This document shows positions 15,632 through 26,590 of a stretch of 64,000 nt of DNA, piece by piece. The first letter of the stretch is position 1, and every line of letters begins with the position of its first letter. The translations under genes and the position numbers were made by a program. Location: contig JAIHAL010000003.1 of assembly GCA_020054675.1 (NCBI GenBank), forward strand, positions 281,135-345,134, given 5' to 3'. Under the pieces are notes generated by a model, which saw only the letters and a program-made list of their open reading frames with translations, made no database searches and was not told the origin of the DNA. The DNA comes from Oscillospiraceae bacterium (GTDB lineage: Bacteria; Bacillota; Clostridia; Oscillospirales; Ruminococcaceae).

Positions 15632-17089
15632 ATGCCGGTTCTTTCTCAAGATAGGGCGCCTATTTATGAGGCGCTTAAAAGATACAGAAATGCGCGGATA
15701 GTTCCGTTTGACGTTCCCGGACACAAGCAGGGCAGGGGAAATCCGGAACTTGCCGAATTTTTGGGCAAGCAGTGCCTTTCAGTTGACGTAAATTCCATGA
15801 AACCGCTTGATAACCTGTGCCACCCCGTTTCGGTGATAAAAGAGGCTGAAGAACTTGCCGCAGAAGCCTTTGGCGCCGAGCATGTGTTTTTTATGGTGAA
15901 CGGGACGACTTCGGCCGTACAGGCGATGATTTTGTCCGTCTGCAAGGCGGGGGATAAGATAATCATGCCGAGAAACGTCCACCGCAGCGCCATAAACAGC
16001 CTCATACTTTGCGGGGCGGTGCCGGTATATGTAAATCCGGATGTTGAAAAAAAGCTTGGGATTCCGCTTGGAATGAAAGTTTCCGATGTGGAAAGGGCGA
16101 TTCTTGAAAATCCCGACGCAAAGGCCGTTTTTGTAAACAATCCTACATATTACGGCATATGTTCGGATTTAAGGTCGATTGTAAGGCTTGCCCATGAGCA
16201 TGGAATGCTTGTGCTTGTGGATGAGGCGCATGGGACGCATTTTTATTTTGGGGAAAACCTTCCGGTTTCCGCCATGGCTGCCGGGGCGGATATGGCAGCC
16301 GTAAGCATGCATAAAACAGGAGGTTCGCTTACCCAGAGCAGCTTTGTGCTTCTTGGCAAAGGTGTTTCGGAGGGGCATGTGCGTTCGGTGATAAACCTGA
16401 CGCAGACCACCAGCGGTTCGTACCTATTGCTTTCCTCGCTTGATATTTCAAGGCGGAATCTTGCGTTGAGAGGAAAAGAGATATTTAAAAGGGTGGTTGA
16501 GCTTGCCGAATATGCAAGGGGGGAAATCTCATCAATCGGCGGATATTATGCTTTTTCAAAGGAGCTTATAAACGGCGACAGCATTTTTGATTTTGATACG
16601 ACCAAGCTTTCGATTTTCACAAGGGACATAGGCCTTGCGGGAATTGAGGTTTACGATATTTTAAGGGATAATTACGATATACAAATTGAATTTGGGGATA
16701 TAGGCAACATTCTTGCGATAATTTCCGTTGGCGATAACCAGATGGCGATGGAGCGGCTTGTTGCTTCACTTTTTGAAATAAAAAGACTATACTCAAAGGA
16801 TAAAAGCGGGATGTTTGACCATGAGTATATAAATCCCGTGGTAAAAATTTCTCCGCAAAAAGCATTTTATGCACAGAAGAAAACCCTTGACATAACCAAA
16901 AGTAGCGGATATATAAGCGGCGAATTCGTGATGTGCTATCCTCCGGGGATTCCTATTGTTGCTCCGGGAGAACTGATAACGGATGAAATACTTGACTATA
17001 TAGCCTATTCCAAGGACAGGGGCTGCTTTATGACGGGAACGGAAGATATGAAAATTGAAAAAATCAATGTCGTTGTCGGGGAGGAATAA
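15632..17089 (+). CDS. Orn/Lys/Arg decarboxylase, fold I PLP enzyme (SpeA/Cad-like)
   Basis: 485 residues. The internal-aldimine lysine is K228 in SMHKTGGSLTQSS; D197 and H200 (VDEAHGTH) hold the cofactor; PGHKQGRG near residue 30 is a family signature. Length and architecture match Bacillus SpeA (arginine decarboxylase) and its lysine-decarboxylating relatives, with a C-terminal domain ending MTGTEDMKIEKI. The ATG at 15632 is preferred to 15626 because GGGAGG lies seven bases before it. It sits between speD and speE, so it supplies the diamine or agmatine acceptor. Substrate (Arg, Lys or Orn) cannot be decided from sequence by eye; no agmatinase gene is nearby. Confidence 0.9.
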   Translation: MPVLSQDRAPIYEALKRYRNARIVPFDVPGHKQGRGNPELAEFLGKQCLSVDVNSMKPLDNLCHPVSVIKEAEELAAEAFGAEHVFFMVNGTTSAVQAMILSVCKAGDKIIMPRNVHRSAINSLILCGAVPVYVNPDVEKKLGIPLGMKVSDVERAILENPDAKAVFVNNPTYYGICSDLRSIVRLAHEHGMLVLVDEAHGTHFYFGENLPVSAMAAGADMAAVSMHKTGGSLTQSSFVLLGKGVSEGHVRSVINLTQTTSGSYLLLSSLDISRRNLALRGKEIFKRVVELAEYARGEISSIGGYYAFSKELINGDSIFDFDTTKLSIFTRDIGLAGIEVYDILRDNYDIQIEFGDIGNILAIISVGDNQMAMERLVASLFEIKRLYSKDKSGMFDHEYINPVVKISPQKAFYAQKKTLDITKSSGYISGEFVMCYPPGIPIVAPGELITDEILDYIAYSKDRGCFMTGTEDMKIEKINVVVGEE

Positions 17090-17094
17090 TAAAG

Positions 17095-17949
17095 ATGGAG
17101 CTTTGGTTTACCGAAAATCATACCCCAAATGTGCGCTTTTCAATAAAGGTGGACAAACAGCTTTGCACCCAAAAAAGTGATTTCCAGCGCATTGATGTTT
17201 TTGAAAGCCCCGAATTCGGGCGATTTTTAACGCTTGACGGAATAATGATGCTGACCGAAAAGGATGAGTTTATTTACCATGAAATGATTGTACATGTGGC
17301 AATGGCAACAAATCCCGATATTGAAAACGTGCTTGTGATAGGAGCGGGGGATGGTGGAACGGTAAGGGAACTTGCAAAGTACAATTCCATTAAAAATATT
17401 GACATGGTTGAAATTGACGAAGAGGTTGTGAAAATTTGCAGGCAGTATTTGCCGCAGACGGCATGCAGGCTTGATGACCCGAGAGTGAATATACTTTATC
17501 TTGACGGACTTAAATACGTCAGAACAAAAACAAATGAATACGACCTTATAATAGTGGACAGCACAGACCCGTTCGGCCCGGGCGAGGGGCTTTTCACAAA
17601 AGAGTTTTACGGCAATTGCTTTAATGCTTTAAAGTGCGATGGAATACTTGTAAATCAGCATGAGAGCCCGTATTATGAGCAGGACCGCATATCCATGATG
17701 CGCGCGCATAGGAGGATAAGGGAATTTTTTTCGGTCTGCAAGGTTTATCAGGTGCATATACCGACCTATCCGTCCGGACATTGGCTTTTTGGTTTTGCTT
17801 CAAAAAAGTATAATCCGCTTGATTTTGACCCATTAAGGTGGGAGACTTTGGGCATAAGGACAAAATATTATAATACCGAGTTGCATAAAGGATGCTTTGC
17901 GCTTCCGACGTATGTAAAGGAAATGCTTGAAAATGCTGACGCTGTTTGA
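17095..17949 (+). CDS. speE: Spermidine synthase (aminopropyltransferase)
   Basis: 284 residues. The SAM/decarboxylated-SAM pocket is shown by VIGAGDGGTVREL (81-93) and MVEIDEEVV (104-112), and the acceptor site by DSTDPFGPGEGLFTKEFY. The N-terminal beta domain has the usual TEKDEFIYHEM (54-64). It transfers the aminopropyl group from decarboxylated SAM to putrescine or a related acceptor. It starts five bases after the decarboxylase stop and completes the operon. The protein ends with the family's YNTELHKGCFALPTYV phrase. Confidence 0.95.
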   Translation: MELWFTENHTPNVRFSIKVDKQLCTQKSDFQRIDVFESPEFGRFLTLDGIMMLTEKDEFIYHEMIVHVAMATNPDIENVLVIGAGDGGTVRELAKYNSIKNIDMVEIDEEVVKICRQYLPQTACRLDDPRVNILYLDGLKYVRTKTNEYDLIIVDSTDPFGPGEGLFTKEFYGNCFNALKCDGILVNQHESPYYEQDRISMMRAHRRIREFFSVCKVYQVHIPTYPSGHWLFGFASKKYNPLDFDPLRWETLGIRTKYYNTELHKGCFALPTYVKEMLENADAV

Positions 17950-18030
17950 AATTTTACAAAATAAAGAAATGAAGAAATGTCGAAAAGCGGGCATAATTGT
18001 AATGAATAAAAATTTTGAGGGGATTTAATT

Positions 18031-18780
18031 ATGCTTAAAAAAACAATTATGCTTTTTTCGGCAATTTTAATTTTTTCATCTTGTGCAAGAAATGCTCCGA
18101 GCGAATCGGAAGAAACTGAAACAAGCACTTTTGCAACGGAAACCACTCAAGTTGTGGATACCTCTTTGATACAGACGACGTCGGCTTCAAGCGCCCTGCC
18201 GTCTTCAACGGCAATAACTCCGGCAAGGACTCAGGCGACGACTATAACAGCGGCCGCAACAACTGCCGCTCCGACAACGCCGGCAACGGTGCAGACGACG
18301 GTTCAGACAACGCTGACGATTCCGCCGCAGACAGTTTCGACACCACAGGTAATTTTACCGCAAACTTCAACTGCCCAACAGACTGTTCCGTCTGCATCGA
18401 CGGATTTCAAACAGGCGGTTGTCGACCTTGTGAATGCAGAGCGTGCAAAGGCGGGAGTCGGCGCTCTTGCGGTTTTGCCGTCAGTTGAGGAGGCGGCGCA
18501 GGTGCGAGCGAGCGAGCTTATTATAAGCTTTTCACATACAAGGCCAAATGGAACGTCTTGCTTTACGGTTTTAAGCGAACTTGGGGTGGGGTATTCTGCA
18601 AGCGGCGAAAACATTGCGGCAGGGCAGAAAACTCCGCAGGCCGTTATGGAAAGCTGGATGAATTCAAGCGGCCACAAGGCAAATATTTTAAATCCCGATT
18701 TTACGCATATTGGAGTCGGATATGCCGAGGGTGGGAATTACGGCACGAACTGGGTGCAACTTTTTGTAAGGACAAAGTAA
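18031..18780 (+). CDS. CAP (SCP/PR1)-domain lipoprotein
   Basis: 249 residues. Lipobox FSSC with Cys18, a long Thr/Ala/Pro-rich linker (about 25-125, largely TT/AT/PT runs) and a C-terminal CAP domain (about 128-249) with VVDLVNAERAKAGVGAL, SHTRPNGTSCFTVL, GENIAAGQKTPQAVMESWMNSSGHKANIL and GVGYAEGGNYGTNWVQLF. The domain is secreted and surface-tethered; bacterial members such as YkwD are linked to spore coat or wall, with no settled biochemical role. GGGGATTT precedes the ATG. A hairpin terminator follows. Confidence 0.92.
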   Translation: MLKKTIMLFSAILIFSSCARNAPSESEETETSTFATETTQVVDTSLIQTTSASSALPSSTAITPARTQATTITAAATTAAPTTPATVQTTVQTTLTIPPQTVSTPQVILPQTSTAQQTVPSASTDFKQAVVDLVNAERAKAGVGALAVLPSVEEAAQVRASELIISFSHTRPNGTSCFTVLSELGVGYSASGENIAAGQKTPQAVMESWMNSSGHKANILNPDFTHIGVGYAEGGNYGTNWVQLFVRTK

Positions 18781-18786
18781 TGGAAG

Positions 18787-18829
18787 ATGCAAGATTTTTG
18801 ACGATATTTTTCAATAATCTTGCATTTTT
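18787..18829 (+). terminator. Terminator after CAP-domain gene
   Basis: ATGCAAGAT and ATCTTGCAT arms with a 21-base loop, then TTTTT. Confidence 0.7.
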
Positions 18830-19034
18830 AATAAATTAAAAATATTTTAAAATCGTTGTGCAGGAGAAAATCCGCTTTGTCTGGCAAGCATTGGATTTAA
18901 ATTTTATTGAAAGTTATATGCCTTTAAATTTCATTTATATTTTTGTATGGATGGTAGAATCTATAATTTGAAACTTAAAAAAATTAAGAATTATGTTCAT
19001 TATATTGATTTTTTGAATTTTTTCAGAGAAATAC

Positions 19035-19063
19035 TTTCAAAATTAAAGGAAATATGATAAAAT
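19035..19063 (+). promoter_or_regulatory. Probable gltB promoter
   Basis: TTTCAA (19035-19040), 17 bases, TAAAAT (19058-19063). The preceding 200 bases (18830-19034) are AT-rich and hold no visible gene or leader structure. Confidence 0.45.
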
Positions 19064-19102
19064 AAAAAGCACTTATTAAATTACATTCGAGGGTGTGTAA
19101 TA

Positions 19103-22100
19103 ATGTTAAAAAATGGATTGCCAATGGCGCAGGGACTTTACGATCCTGCATTTGAGCATGATGCTTGCGGAATGGGCTTTGTTGTAAATATAAATGGCGA
19201 AGCCTGCCATGATATTGTGGACAACGCACTTACCGTTCTGGAGAATTTGAGCCATAGAGGAGCAAGCGGAGCTGATGAAAATACCGGTGACGGGGCCGGA
19301 ATCCTTGTTCAGATACCGCATGAGTTCTTTAAGAGGGAATGCTCCGTTTTGGGCTTTGAGCTTCCTGAGAAAGGGCATTATGCCGTAGGCATGATATTTG
19401 CGCATAAGTATGATGAATTCAGAAAAACGCAGATGGAAATGTTTGAAAAGATTGTCAGGGAAGAGGGGCAGGAAATCCTTGGATGGAGAGAAGTCCCCAT
19501 TGACAGGACTATGGTCGGAGAAACGGCAAAATCTGTTATTCCAAGATTTATTCAGGTTTTTATTGGAAAGAGCAGCAACGTTGCCGAGGGAATGGATTTT
19601 GAAAGAAAGCTTTATGTTATAAGAAAGCGCGCCGAAAAGGCAATAGTTCCTTTGAGCGAGGAAAACGGCGGAACTTTTTATGTTTCAAGCCTTTCTTCAA
19701 AAACGATAGTTTACAAGGGAATGCTTACCGCCGAACAGCTTAGGAATTTTTACCTTGACCTTTCTGACCTTGATTTTGTTTCGGCGCTTGCAATGGTTCA
19801 CTCAAGGTTCAGCACAAACACATTCCCAAGCTGGGAAAGGGCGCATCCGAACAGATACCTTGTGCATAACGGCGAAATCAATACGATAAGAGGAAACGTA
19901 AACTGGATGAGGGCAAGGCAGAAAACGCTTGATTCCGATTTGTTTGAGGATATTTCTCAGGTTTATCCCATCATTGACGAAACCGGAAGCGACTCATCAA
20001 TGTTTGACAACAGCCTTGAATTCCTTTACCTTACGGGAAAACCGCTTCCGCTTGCCATGATGATGATGGTTCCCGAACCGTGGGAAAAGAACGACATCAT
20101 GTCAGAGGAAAAGAGGAATTTCTATAAGTTTCAGGATTTTGTCATGGAGCCTTGGGACGGGCCTGCGGCAATGGGCTTTACTGACGGCGAGGTAATCGGC
20201 GCAATGCTTGACAGAAACGGACTCCGTCCATCAAGGTATTATGTGACGAAAGACGGCATGGTTGTGCTTGCGTCGGAAGTCGGCGTGGTTGATATAAAGC
20301 CTGAAAACGTAAGATATAAGGGAAGGCTTGAACCGGGCAAAATGCTGCTTATAGACACAAAGCAAAAGCGCATTATTTCCGATGAGGAAATCAAGTCCAC
20401 TTATGCAAGGCAGCTCCCTTATGCTGAAATGATTAAAAGGCACATTTTTTCATTGGAAGATTTTGCATCAGGCGCAAAGACGGACTGCAAGACTTATTCC
20501 GAGGATGAGCTTATAAAACAGCAAAAGGCCTTTGGATATACTTACGAGGATATAAATAAGATAATCCTGCCGATGGCGAAAAGCGGTGAGGACCCGGTTG
20601 GCGCAATGGGAATGGATGCGCCTTTGGCTGTGCTTTCTGAAAAGCCGCAAATGCTTTATATGTATTTCAAACAGCTTTTTGCACAGGTTACAAACCCTCC
20701 GATTGATGGAATAAGGGAAGAAATTGTAACATCCAGCAGCATTTTGCTTGGAAATGCGGGAAATCTTTTAAATCCTGATAAAGAAAAGACTGCAAGCATT
20801 TTCCTTGAACATCCTATTCTTACAAACGAGCAGATGGCTGAAATCAAGGCCCTTGACAATGAAAATTTCAAGGCAGTGACTGTTTCCATGCTCTATAAGG
20901 TTTCCGAAGGGGCAAGCGGAATGAAAAAAGCCCTTTCAAGGATATTTAAGGAAGCGGACAAAGCAATCAAAGACGGGGCCAATATAATTGTTCTTTCAGA
21001 TAGAGGGGTAGATGCCGAAAATGCGGCGGTTCCGGCGCTTCTTGCATCATCCGGACTGCACCATCACCTTATAAGGCATGAAATCCGCACAAATGTCGGT
21101 ATTGTGCTTGAATCCGGCGAGCCGAGGGAAGTGCATCATTTCTGCACACTTATAGGATACGGCGTTACGGCAATAAATCCGTATATTGCATATGAAACAA
21201 TAAAGGATTTGGCAAACAAGGGCCTTTTGGGCGATGAAAGCTGCGAAGAGGCAATCAAGCATTACATCAAGGCAAGCGTAAAGGGAACCCTTAAAGTGCT
21301 TACCAAGATGGGAATTTCAACAATCAGAAGCTACCACGGGGCACAGATTTTTGAAGCGGTTGGCATTAAAAAGGATGTAATAGACAAATACTTTACCCAT
21401 ACTCCGTCAAGGCTTGAGGGAATTGGACTTGAAGAAATCGCCAAGGAAAACGAAATGAGGCATGACAGCGCATTTAATGAAGCTTCGCCTTATGCCGATA
21501 CCCTTGAATCGGGCGGACTCTTCCAGTGCAAGGAAGACGGGGAAGTGCATATGTACAATCCCGAAACCATTTATCTCCTCCAAAAAGCTTGCAGAGATGG
21601 CGATTATAAGCTTTACAAGCAATTCTCCGCAAAAATCAATGAGGAAAACATCATAACCATAAGGAACCTTTTTGATTTTAATTTCAATGCGGGAGAAAAT
21701 ATTCCGATTGAGGAAGTTGAATCCGTTGATTCCATTGTAAAAAGGTTCAAGACCGGGGCTATGTCCTACGGCTCAATAAGCAAGGAAGCACATGAATGCC
21801 TTGCGATTGCCATGAACAGACTTGGCGGCAAGAGCAATACGGGTGAGGGCGGCGAGGACAGCGAACGCTTTAAGCCCATGGAAAACGGGGATTCAAAGAG
21901 AAGCGCAATCAAGCAGGTTGCTTCGGGACGTTTTGGTGTAACATCCAACTATCTTGCAAATTCGGATGAAATTCAGATAAAGATGGCACAGGGCGCAAAG
22001 CCGGGCGAGGGCGGACAGCTCCCCGGAAGCAAGGTTTATCCGAGCATAGCCAAGGTAAGGCATTCAACTCCGGGAGTGGACCTTATTTCGCCTCCGCCGC

Positions 22101-23671
22101 ACCATGATATTTACTCCATCGAGGATTTGGCGGAACTCATCCATGACCTTAAAAACGCAAACAAGGATGCAAGGATAAACGTAAAGCTTGTTTCCGAGGT
22201 TGGCGTCGGAACTATTGCTGCCGGCGTTGCAAAGGGCAAGGCGGACGTTATTCTCATAAGCGGTTATGACGGCGGAACGGGTGCATCTCCGCTGACCAGC
22301 ATTAAGCATGCGGGCCTTCCATGGGAGCTTGGACTTGCGGAAACACATCAGACACTTGTGCTCAATAAGCTGCGCGACCGTGTTGTGCTTGAAACAGACG
22401 GAAAACTCCTCACAGGACGCGATGTTGTCATTGCGGCAATGCTTGGCGCCGAGGAATACGGTTTTGCAACCACTCCGCTCATTGCGCTTGGCTGCGTGAT
22501 GATGAGAGTCTGCAACCTTAACACTTGTCCGGTGGGAATTGCCACACAGGATGAGGAACTTAGGAAGTGCTTCTCCGGAAAGCCTGAATATGTCGTAAAC
22601 ATGATGAGGTTTATTGCGCAGGAAATGCGTGAAATCATGGCGAAATTAGGCATAAGAACCATAAATGAACTTGTGGGCCGCACAGACAAGCTTAAAGTGA
22701 AGGAAAATATACAAAACTGGAAAGCTTCAAAGCTTGACCTTTCAAGAATTCTTTATCAGCCTTATGCCGATGCAAGCGTTGGAAGATACAATACCTGCAC
22801 CCAGAACCATATGCTTGAAAACAGCCTTGGCATGAAAAAGCTGCTTAGGATGTGCAAGCCTGCGCTTGAAAACAAGAAAGCCATAAGGGCAAAGCTTGCG
22901 ATAAGGAATACGGACAGAGTCGTGGGGACTCTCATCGGCAGCGAAATTTCAAAAAGGTATGGCGAAGAGGGCCTTCCGGAGGATACAATCAAGCTTGCTT
23001 TTGCAGGTTCGGCAGGACAGAGCTTTGGCGCATTCATACCAAAGGGCATGACGCTTGAGCTTGAGGGCGATGCAAACGACTATCTCGGCAAGGGCCTTTC
23101 AGGCGGAAAGATTATTGTTTATCCGCCGAAGTCCGCTGATTTTGAGCCGGAAAAGAATATCCTTATAGGAAACGTTGCTTTCTATGGCGCAACCAGCGGT
23201 GAAGCTTACATCAACGGCATTGCAGGCGAAAGGTTCTGCGTGCGCAACAGCGGAATCAAGGCCGTTGTTGAGGGTGTCGGCGACCACGGTTGTGAATATA
23301 TGACCGGCGGAAAGGTTGTAATCCTTGGCAAAACGGGAAGAAACTTTGCGGCGGGAATGTCCGGAGGAATTGCTTATATCCTTGATTTTGACCCGGTTTA
23401 CTGCAATAAGTCGATAGTTTTGCTTGAAAATATAGAATCTGATGAAGAGCTTCTTGAAGTAAAGGGCATGATTGAAAAGCATGTTGAGTACACTCAAAGC
23501 CCGCTTGGCAAAAAGATTCTTTCTGACTGGGATAATTATTCCAAGAGGTTCACAAAGGTTATTCCAAAGGCTTATAAGAAGATGATGGAAAACATTGCCC
23601 AAGCTTATAAAGAGGGACTTACGGGCGAAGTTGCAATCATGACCGCTTTTACAAGAAGCATTAAAAAATAA
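19103..23671 (+). CDS. gltB: Glutamate synthase, large (alpha) subunit
   Basis: 1522 residues, full length. Class II amidotransferase domain at the N-terminus with the nucleophile C22 in HDACGMGF, exposed after propeptide removal; central and FMN-binding synthase domains follow ([37 protein letters not shown]). The [3Fe-4S] cysteines are C1131, C1137 and C1142 in [13 protein letters not shown]. The C-terminal GXGXG beta-helix domain is present (from about 1270). It converts glutamine plus 2-oxoglutarate to two glutamates in the cytosol. The gltD gene follows after 21 bases, completing the enzyme. Confidence 0.97.
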   Translation: MLKNGLPMAQGLYDPAFEHDACGMGFVVNINGEACHDIVDNALTVLENLSHRGASGADENTGDGAGILVQIPHEFFKRECSVLGFELPEKGHYAVGMIFAHKYDEFRKTQMEMFEKIVREEGQEILGWREVPIDRTMVGETAKSVIPRFIQVFIGKSSNVAEGMDFERKLYVIRKRAEKAIVPLSEENGGTFYVSSLSSKTIVYKGMLTAEQLRNFYLDLSDLDFVSALAMVHSRFSTNTFPSWERAHPNRYLVHNGEINTIRGNVNWMRARQKTLDSDLFEDISQVYPIIDETGSDSSMFDNSLEFLYLTGKPLPLAMMMMVPEPWEKNDIMSEEKRNFYKFQDFVMEPWDGPAAMGFTDGEVIGAMLDRNGLRPSRYYVTKDGMVVLASEVGVVDIKPENVRYKGRLEPGKMLLIDTKQKRIISDEEIKSTYARQLPYAEMIKRHIFSLEDFASGAKTDCKTYSEDELIKQQKAFGYTYEDINKIILPMAKSGEDPVGAMGMDAPLAVLSEKPQMLYMYFKQLFAQVTNPPIDGIREEIVTSSSILLGNAGNLLNPDKEKTASIFLEHPILTNEQMAEIKALDNENFKAVTVSMLYKVSEGASGMKKALSRIFKEADKAIKDGANIIVLSDRGVDAENAAVPALLASSGLHHHLIRHEIRTNVGIVLESGEPREVHHFCTLIGYGVTAINPYIAYETIKDLANKGLLGDESCEEAIKHYIKASVKGTLKVLTKMGISTIRSYHGAQIFEAVGIKKDVIDKYFTHTPSRLEGIGLEEIAKENEMRHDSAFNEASPYADTLESGGLFQCKEDGEVHMYNPETIYLLQKACRDGDYKLYKQFSAKINEENIITIRNLFDFNFNAGENIPIEEVESVDSIVKRFKTGAMSYGSISKEAHECLAIAMNRLGGKSNTGEGGEDSERFKPMENGDSKRSAIKQVASGRFGVTSNYLANSDEIQIKMAQGAKPGEGGQLPGSKVYPSIAKVRHSTPGVDLISPPPHHDIYSIEDLAELIHDLKNANKDARINVKLVSEVGVGTIAAGVAKGKADVILISGYDGGTGASPLTSIKHAGLPWELGLAETHQTLVLNKLRDRVVLETDGKLLTGRDVVIAAMLGAEEYGFATTPLIALGCVMMRVCNLNTCPVGIATQDEELRKCFSGKPEYVVNMMRFIAQEMREIMAKLGIRTINELVGRTDKLKVKENIQNWKASKLDLSRILYQPYADASVGRYNTCTQNHMLENSLGMKKLLRMCKPALENKKAIRAKLAIRNTDRVVGTLIGSEISKRYGEEGLPEDTIKLAFAGSAGQSFGAFIPKGMTLELEGDANDYLGKGLSGGKIIVYPPKSADFEPEKNILIGNVAFYGATSGEAYINGIAGERFCVRNSGIKAVVEGVGDHGCEYMTGGKVVILGKTGRNFAAGMSGGIAYILDFDPVYCNKSIVLLENIESDEELLEVKGMIEKHVEYTQSPLGKKILSDWDNYSKRFTKVIPKAYKKMMENIAQAYKEGLTGEVAIMTAFTRSIKK

Positions 23672-23692
23672 TCGGAATTAAGGTGAAATGCA

Positions 23693-25168
23693 ATGGGTAA
23701 AGCTACCGGATTTTTGGAATATAAAAGAACTGATGCAAAAAAGCGTCCTCCCGAGGAAAGACTTAAGGATTGGAATGAAATACGCCTTGGGCACGACGAG
23801 GAAACAATAAAAATTCAGGCCGCAAGGTGCATGAACTGCGGAATTCCTTTCTGCCACGGAGGAGCGCTTTTAAATGGAATGACCTCCGGTTGTCCTGTGC
23901 ACAATCTCATTCCGGAATGGAATGATTTGGTTTACAAAGGACAATGGAAAGAAGCATATAAAAGGCTTACAAGGACAAATCCCTTTCCGGAATTCACCGG
24001 AAGGGTTTGCCCCGCCCCCTGCGAGGGCTCCTGTACGGAAGGATACCATATGGAGTCCGTTACCATAAGCAGCATTGAGTATGAGATAATGGAAAGAGCG
24101 TTCAGGGAAGGCTGGGTTGAAATTAAAAAGGCTCCGTCCACCGGCAAAAGAGTTGCCGTTGTAGGTTCCGGCCCTGCCGGACTTGCTGCTGCGCATTATC
24201 TTAACATTGCCGGACATGATGTTACCGTTTATGAAAGGAATGACCGCGCCGGTGGGCTTCTTATGTATGGGATTCCCAACATGAAGCTTGATAAGGCGGT
24301 TGTTCAGAGAAGAATCGACCTTATGGAAAAGTCGGGCGTTAAATTTGTACTTAATACGGAAGTCGGAAAGACCATAAGCGCCCAAAAGCTTGTTGATGAG
24401 TACGATGCCGTTGTGCTTTGCGCCGGAGCAACAAAGCCGAGAGGACTTTCAGTTGAGGGCAGGGATTTAAAAGGTGTTTATTTTGCGGTTGATTTCCTTA
24501 CGGAAAATACCAAGGCGGTTTTGAATAAAACCGAAAGCAAAATAAATGCAAAGGGAAAGAATGTAATCATAATCGGCGGAGGAGATACGGGAACCGACTG
24601 CGTTGCAACATCAATCAGACAGGGCTGCGAAAGCGTTGCGCAGTTTGAAATCATGCCCGAGCCGCCGCATAAAAGGGATGAGGTTTCAAATCCATGGCCC
24701 GAATGGCCTAAAAAGCTTAAAGTTGATTACGGGCAGGAGGAAGCGATATCCGTTTATGGCTCCGACCCGAGAAATTACCTTATCACAGCAAAGAAGATTG
24801 TTGGAAACGACGCCGGCGAGGTAAAGGAAGTTCATACCGTAAACGTGTCATGGGAAAAGGATTCTTCCGGAAGAGTTGTTCCCAAGGAAGTTCCGGGCAG
24901 CGAAAAGGTTTGGAAAGCCGATATGGTATTGCTTGCAATGGGCTTTGTGGGTCCTGAGGATACCATTCCGTCCGAGCTTGAGCTTGAAAGGGATGCAAGG
25001 AGCAATGTAAAGGCGGAATATGATAATTTCCAGACTAATGTGGATAAGGTTTTTGCCGCAGGAGATATGAGAAGAGGACAAAGCCTTGTTGTATGGGCAA
25101 TACAGGAGGGCAAACTTGCCGCAAGGGAAGTTGACAAGTTCCTTACGGGCAAATCTCTTATAAGATAA
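23693..25168 (+). CDS. gltD: Glutamate synthase, small (beta) subunit
   Basis: 491 residues. The N-terminal domain carries two cysteine clusters for [4Fe-4S] centres (C46, C49, C54, C67 and C106, C110, C114); the FAD-binding motif VGSGPAGLAAAHYL begins near 155 and the NADPH-binding IIGGGDTGTDCVATS near 285. It passes electrons from NADPH to the large subunit. It is co-transcribed with gltB. The product could also work alone as a related FAD reductase, but adjacency to gltB settles the assignment. Confidence 0.96.
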   Translation: MGKATGFLEYKRTDAKKRPPEERLKDWNEIRLGHDEETIKIQAARCMNCGIPFCHGGALLNGMTSGCPVHNLIPEWNDLVYKGQWKEAYKRLTRTNPFPEFTGRVCPAPCEGSCTEGYHMESVTISSIEYEIMERAFREGWVEIKKAPSTGKRVAVVGSGPAGLAAAHYLNIAGHDVTVYERNDRAGGLLMYGIPNMKLDKAVVQRRIDLMEKSGVKFVLNTEVGKTISAQKLVDEYDAVVLCAGATKPRGLSVEGRDLKGVYFAVDFLTENTKAVLNKTESKINAKGKNVIIIGGGDTGTDCVATSIRQGCESVAQFEIMPEPPHKRDEVSNPWPEWPKKLKVDYGQEEAISVYGSDPRNYLITAKKIVGNDAGEVKEVHTVNVSWEKDSSGRVVPKEVPGSEKVWKADMVLLAMGFVGPEDTIPSELELERDARSNVKAEYDNFQTNVDKVFAAGDMRRGQSLVVWAIQEGKLAAREVDKFLTGKSLIR

Positions 25169-25272
25169 TTGAAAAAAACCGCTCTTTTAGGACGCTTTTT
25201 TGTTTTTCAGTGTCGCCGCATCCTTTTTAAGCATAGTATGGAAATGAATATTATGCTTTGGGAGTGATTTAT

Positions 25273-26550
25273 TTGGTTATATATACCGTCAAACGCGGCG
25301 ACAGTGTGTATAAGATTTCAAAAAAATACGGAATACCAATGCAAAGGATAATTGCCGATAATCAGCTTGAAAATCCAAACGTGCTTGTTCCGGGACAGGC
25401 GCTCGTGCTAAGGAGCGATTATCTTTTTCACAAAGCATATCAAAAGCAGGATATAAGCTCAATTGCCAAAATGTATGGGGTTTCGGAGGAAAGCCTTTTG
25501 GCGGCAAATCCGGAAATTGAAAGCACAGGGCAAAACCTTTACGGGAAGATGGTCCTTATACCCCAGCCTCCAAATAGGAAAAGGTCAATAGAAGTAAACG
25601 GATATGCTTTTCCATACACTCCGATGAATGTGATAAACAGCACCTTGCCGTATCTTACTTATATAAGCATTTTCAGCTATCAGGTGAAACCGGATGGAAG
25701 CCTTATACCTATTCCCGATGAAAATATTGTAAATGCAGCTCTGAACGGAAATGTTTTGCCGATGATGGTAATTACCAACATCAGGGAGGGAGGAAGCTTT
25801 GACAGCGACATAGCTCATGTGATTTTAACCGATGAGCAGGTTCAAAATACTCTTTTGGCAAATGTTATTGAAAGCCTGCGCGATAAAAATTACCGCGGCC
25901 TTGACATTGACTTTGAGTATGTTTTCCCGGATGACAGGGAAAATTATAATAGATTCCTTGAAAAGGTCGTAAATGCTCTGCGCCCTCTTGGATATATCGT
26001 GGTAAGCGCAATTGCTCCGAAAACAAAGGAAGACCAGCCGGGGCTTCTTTACGAAGCGCATGATTACAAATTCCATGGAAGCATATTGGACCATGTGATT
26101 ATTATGACGTATGAATGGGGCTATACTTTTGGGCCCGCAAGGCCTGTATCGCCGATTGACGAAGTGGAAAAGGTTCTGCAGTATGCCGTTTCGGTGATTC
26201 CGCCCGAAAAAATACTTATGGGCATGCCGAATTACGGATATGATTGGACGCTTCCTTTTGTTCCTGGCTCGGCGGCAAGGTCTATCACGAACCTTGAGGC
26301 TGTAAGGCTTGCCGCAAAGGTTGGGGCGGAAATTCATTATGATGCAAAAGCCCAAGCCCCGTATTTCAATTATTATGACAGCGATAAAAGATTGCATGAG
26401 GTTTGGTTTGACGATGCAAGGAGCATAGAGGCAAGACTAAAACTTGTCGATAAATATAACCTCGGCGGAGCAAGCTATTGGACAATAAATAATTTCTTCC
26501 TGCAAAACTGGCTTGTGCTGCAAAATATGTACAGGATAAAGAAGATATGA
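25273..26550 (+). CDS. Spore germination-type hydrolase, two LysM + GH18 (SleL/YaaH-like)
   Basis: 425 residues. Two N-terminal LysM domains (about 2-47 and 50-97; YTVKRGDSVYKISKKYGI, VLVPGQALVL) bind peptidoglycan, then a GH18 barrel (about 105-425) with the catalytic DIDFEY motif D211/D213/E215. This order is that of SleL/YaaH cortex-fragment N-acetylglucosaminidases of spores. The start is a TTG at 25273, preceded by GGGAGTGAT at a good distance; the upstream TTG at 25258 overlaps that site. There is no signal peptide, as in spore-coat-delivered homologues. A terminator follows and the collagen-like gene is convergent. Confidence 0.92.
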   Translation: MVIYTVKRGDSVYKISKKYGIPMQRIIADNQLENPNVLVPGQALVLRSDYLFHKAYQKQDISSIAKMYGVSEESLLAANPEIESTGQNLYGKMVLIPQPPNRKRSIEVNGYAFPYTPMNVINSTLPYLTYISIFSYQVKPDGSLIPIPDENIVNAALNGNVLPMMVITNIREGGSFDSDIAHVILTDEQVQNTLLANVIESLRDKNYRGLDIDFEYVFPDDRENYNRFLEKVVNALRPLGYIVVSAIAPKTKEDQPGLLYEAHDYKFHGSILDHVIIMTYEWGYTFGPARPVSPIDEVEKVLQYAVSVIPPEKILMGMPNYGYDWTLPFVPGSAARSITNLEAVRLAAKVGAEIHYDAKAQAPYFNYYDSDKRLHEVWFDDARSIEARLKLVDKYNLGGASYWTINNFFLQNWLVLQNMYRIKKI

Positions 26551-26585
26551 AAAAAACCGGCCGCAGATGCGTGCCGGTTTTTTTG
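26551..26585. terminator. Terminator between SleL-like and collagen-like genes
   Basis: AAAACCGGC and GCCGGTTTT arms, A-run before and T-run after; likely used by both convergent genes. Confidence 0.85.
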
Positions 26586-26590
26586 CGGGT

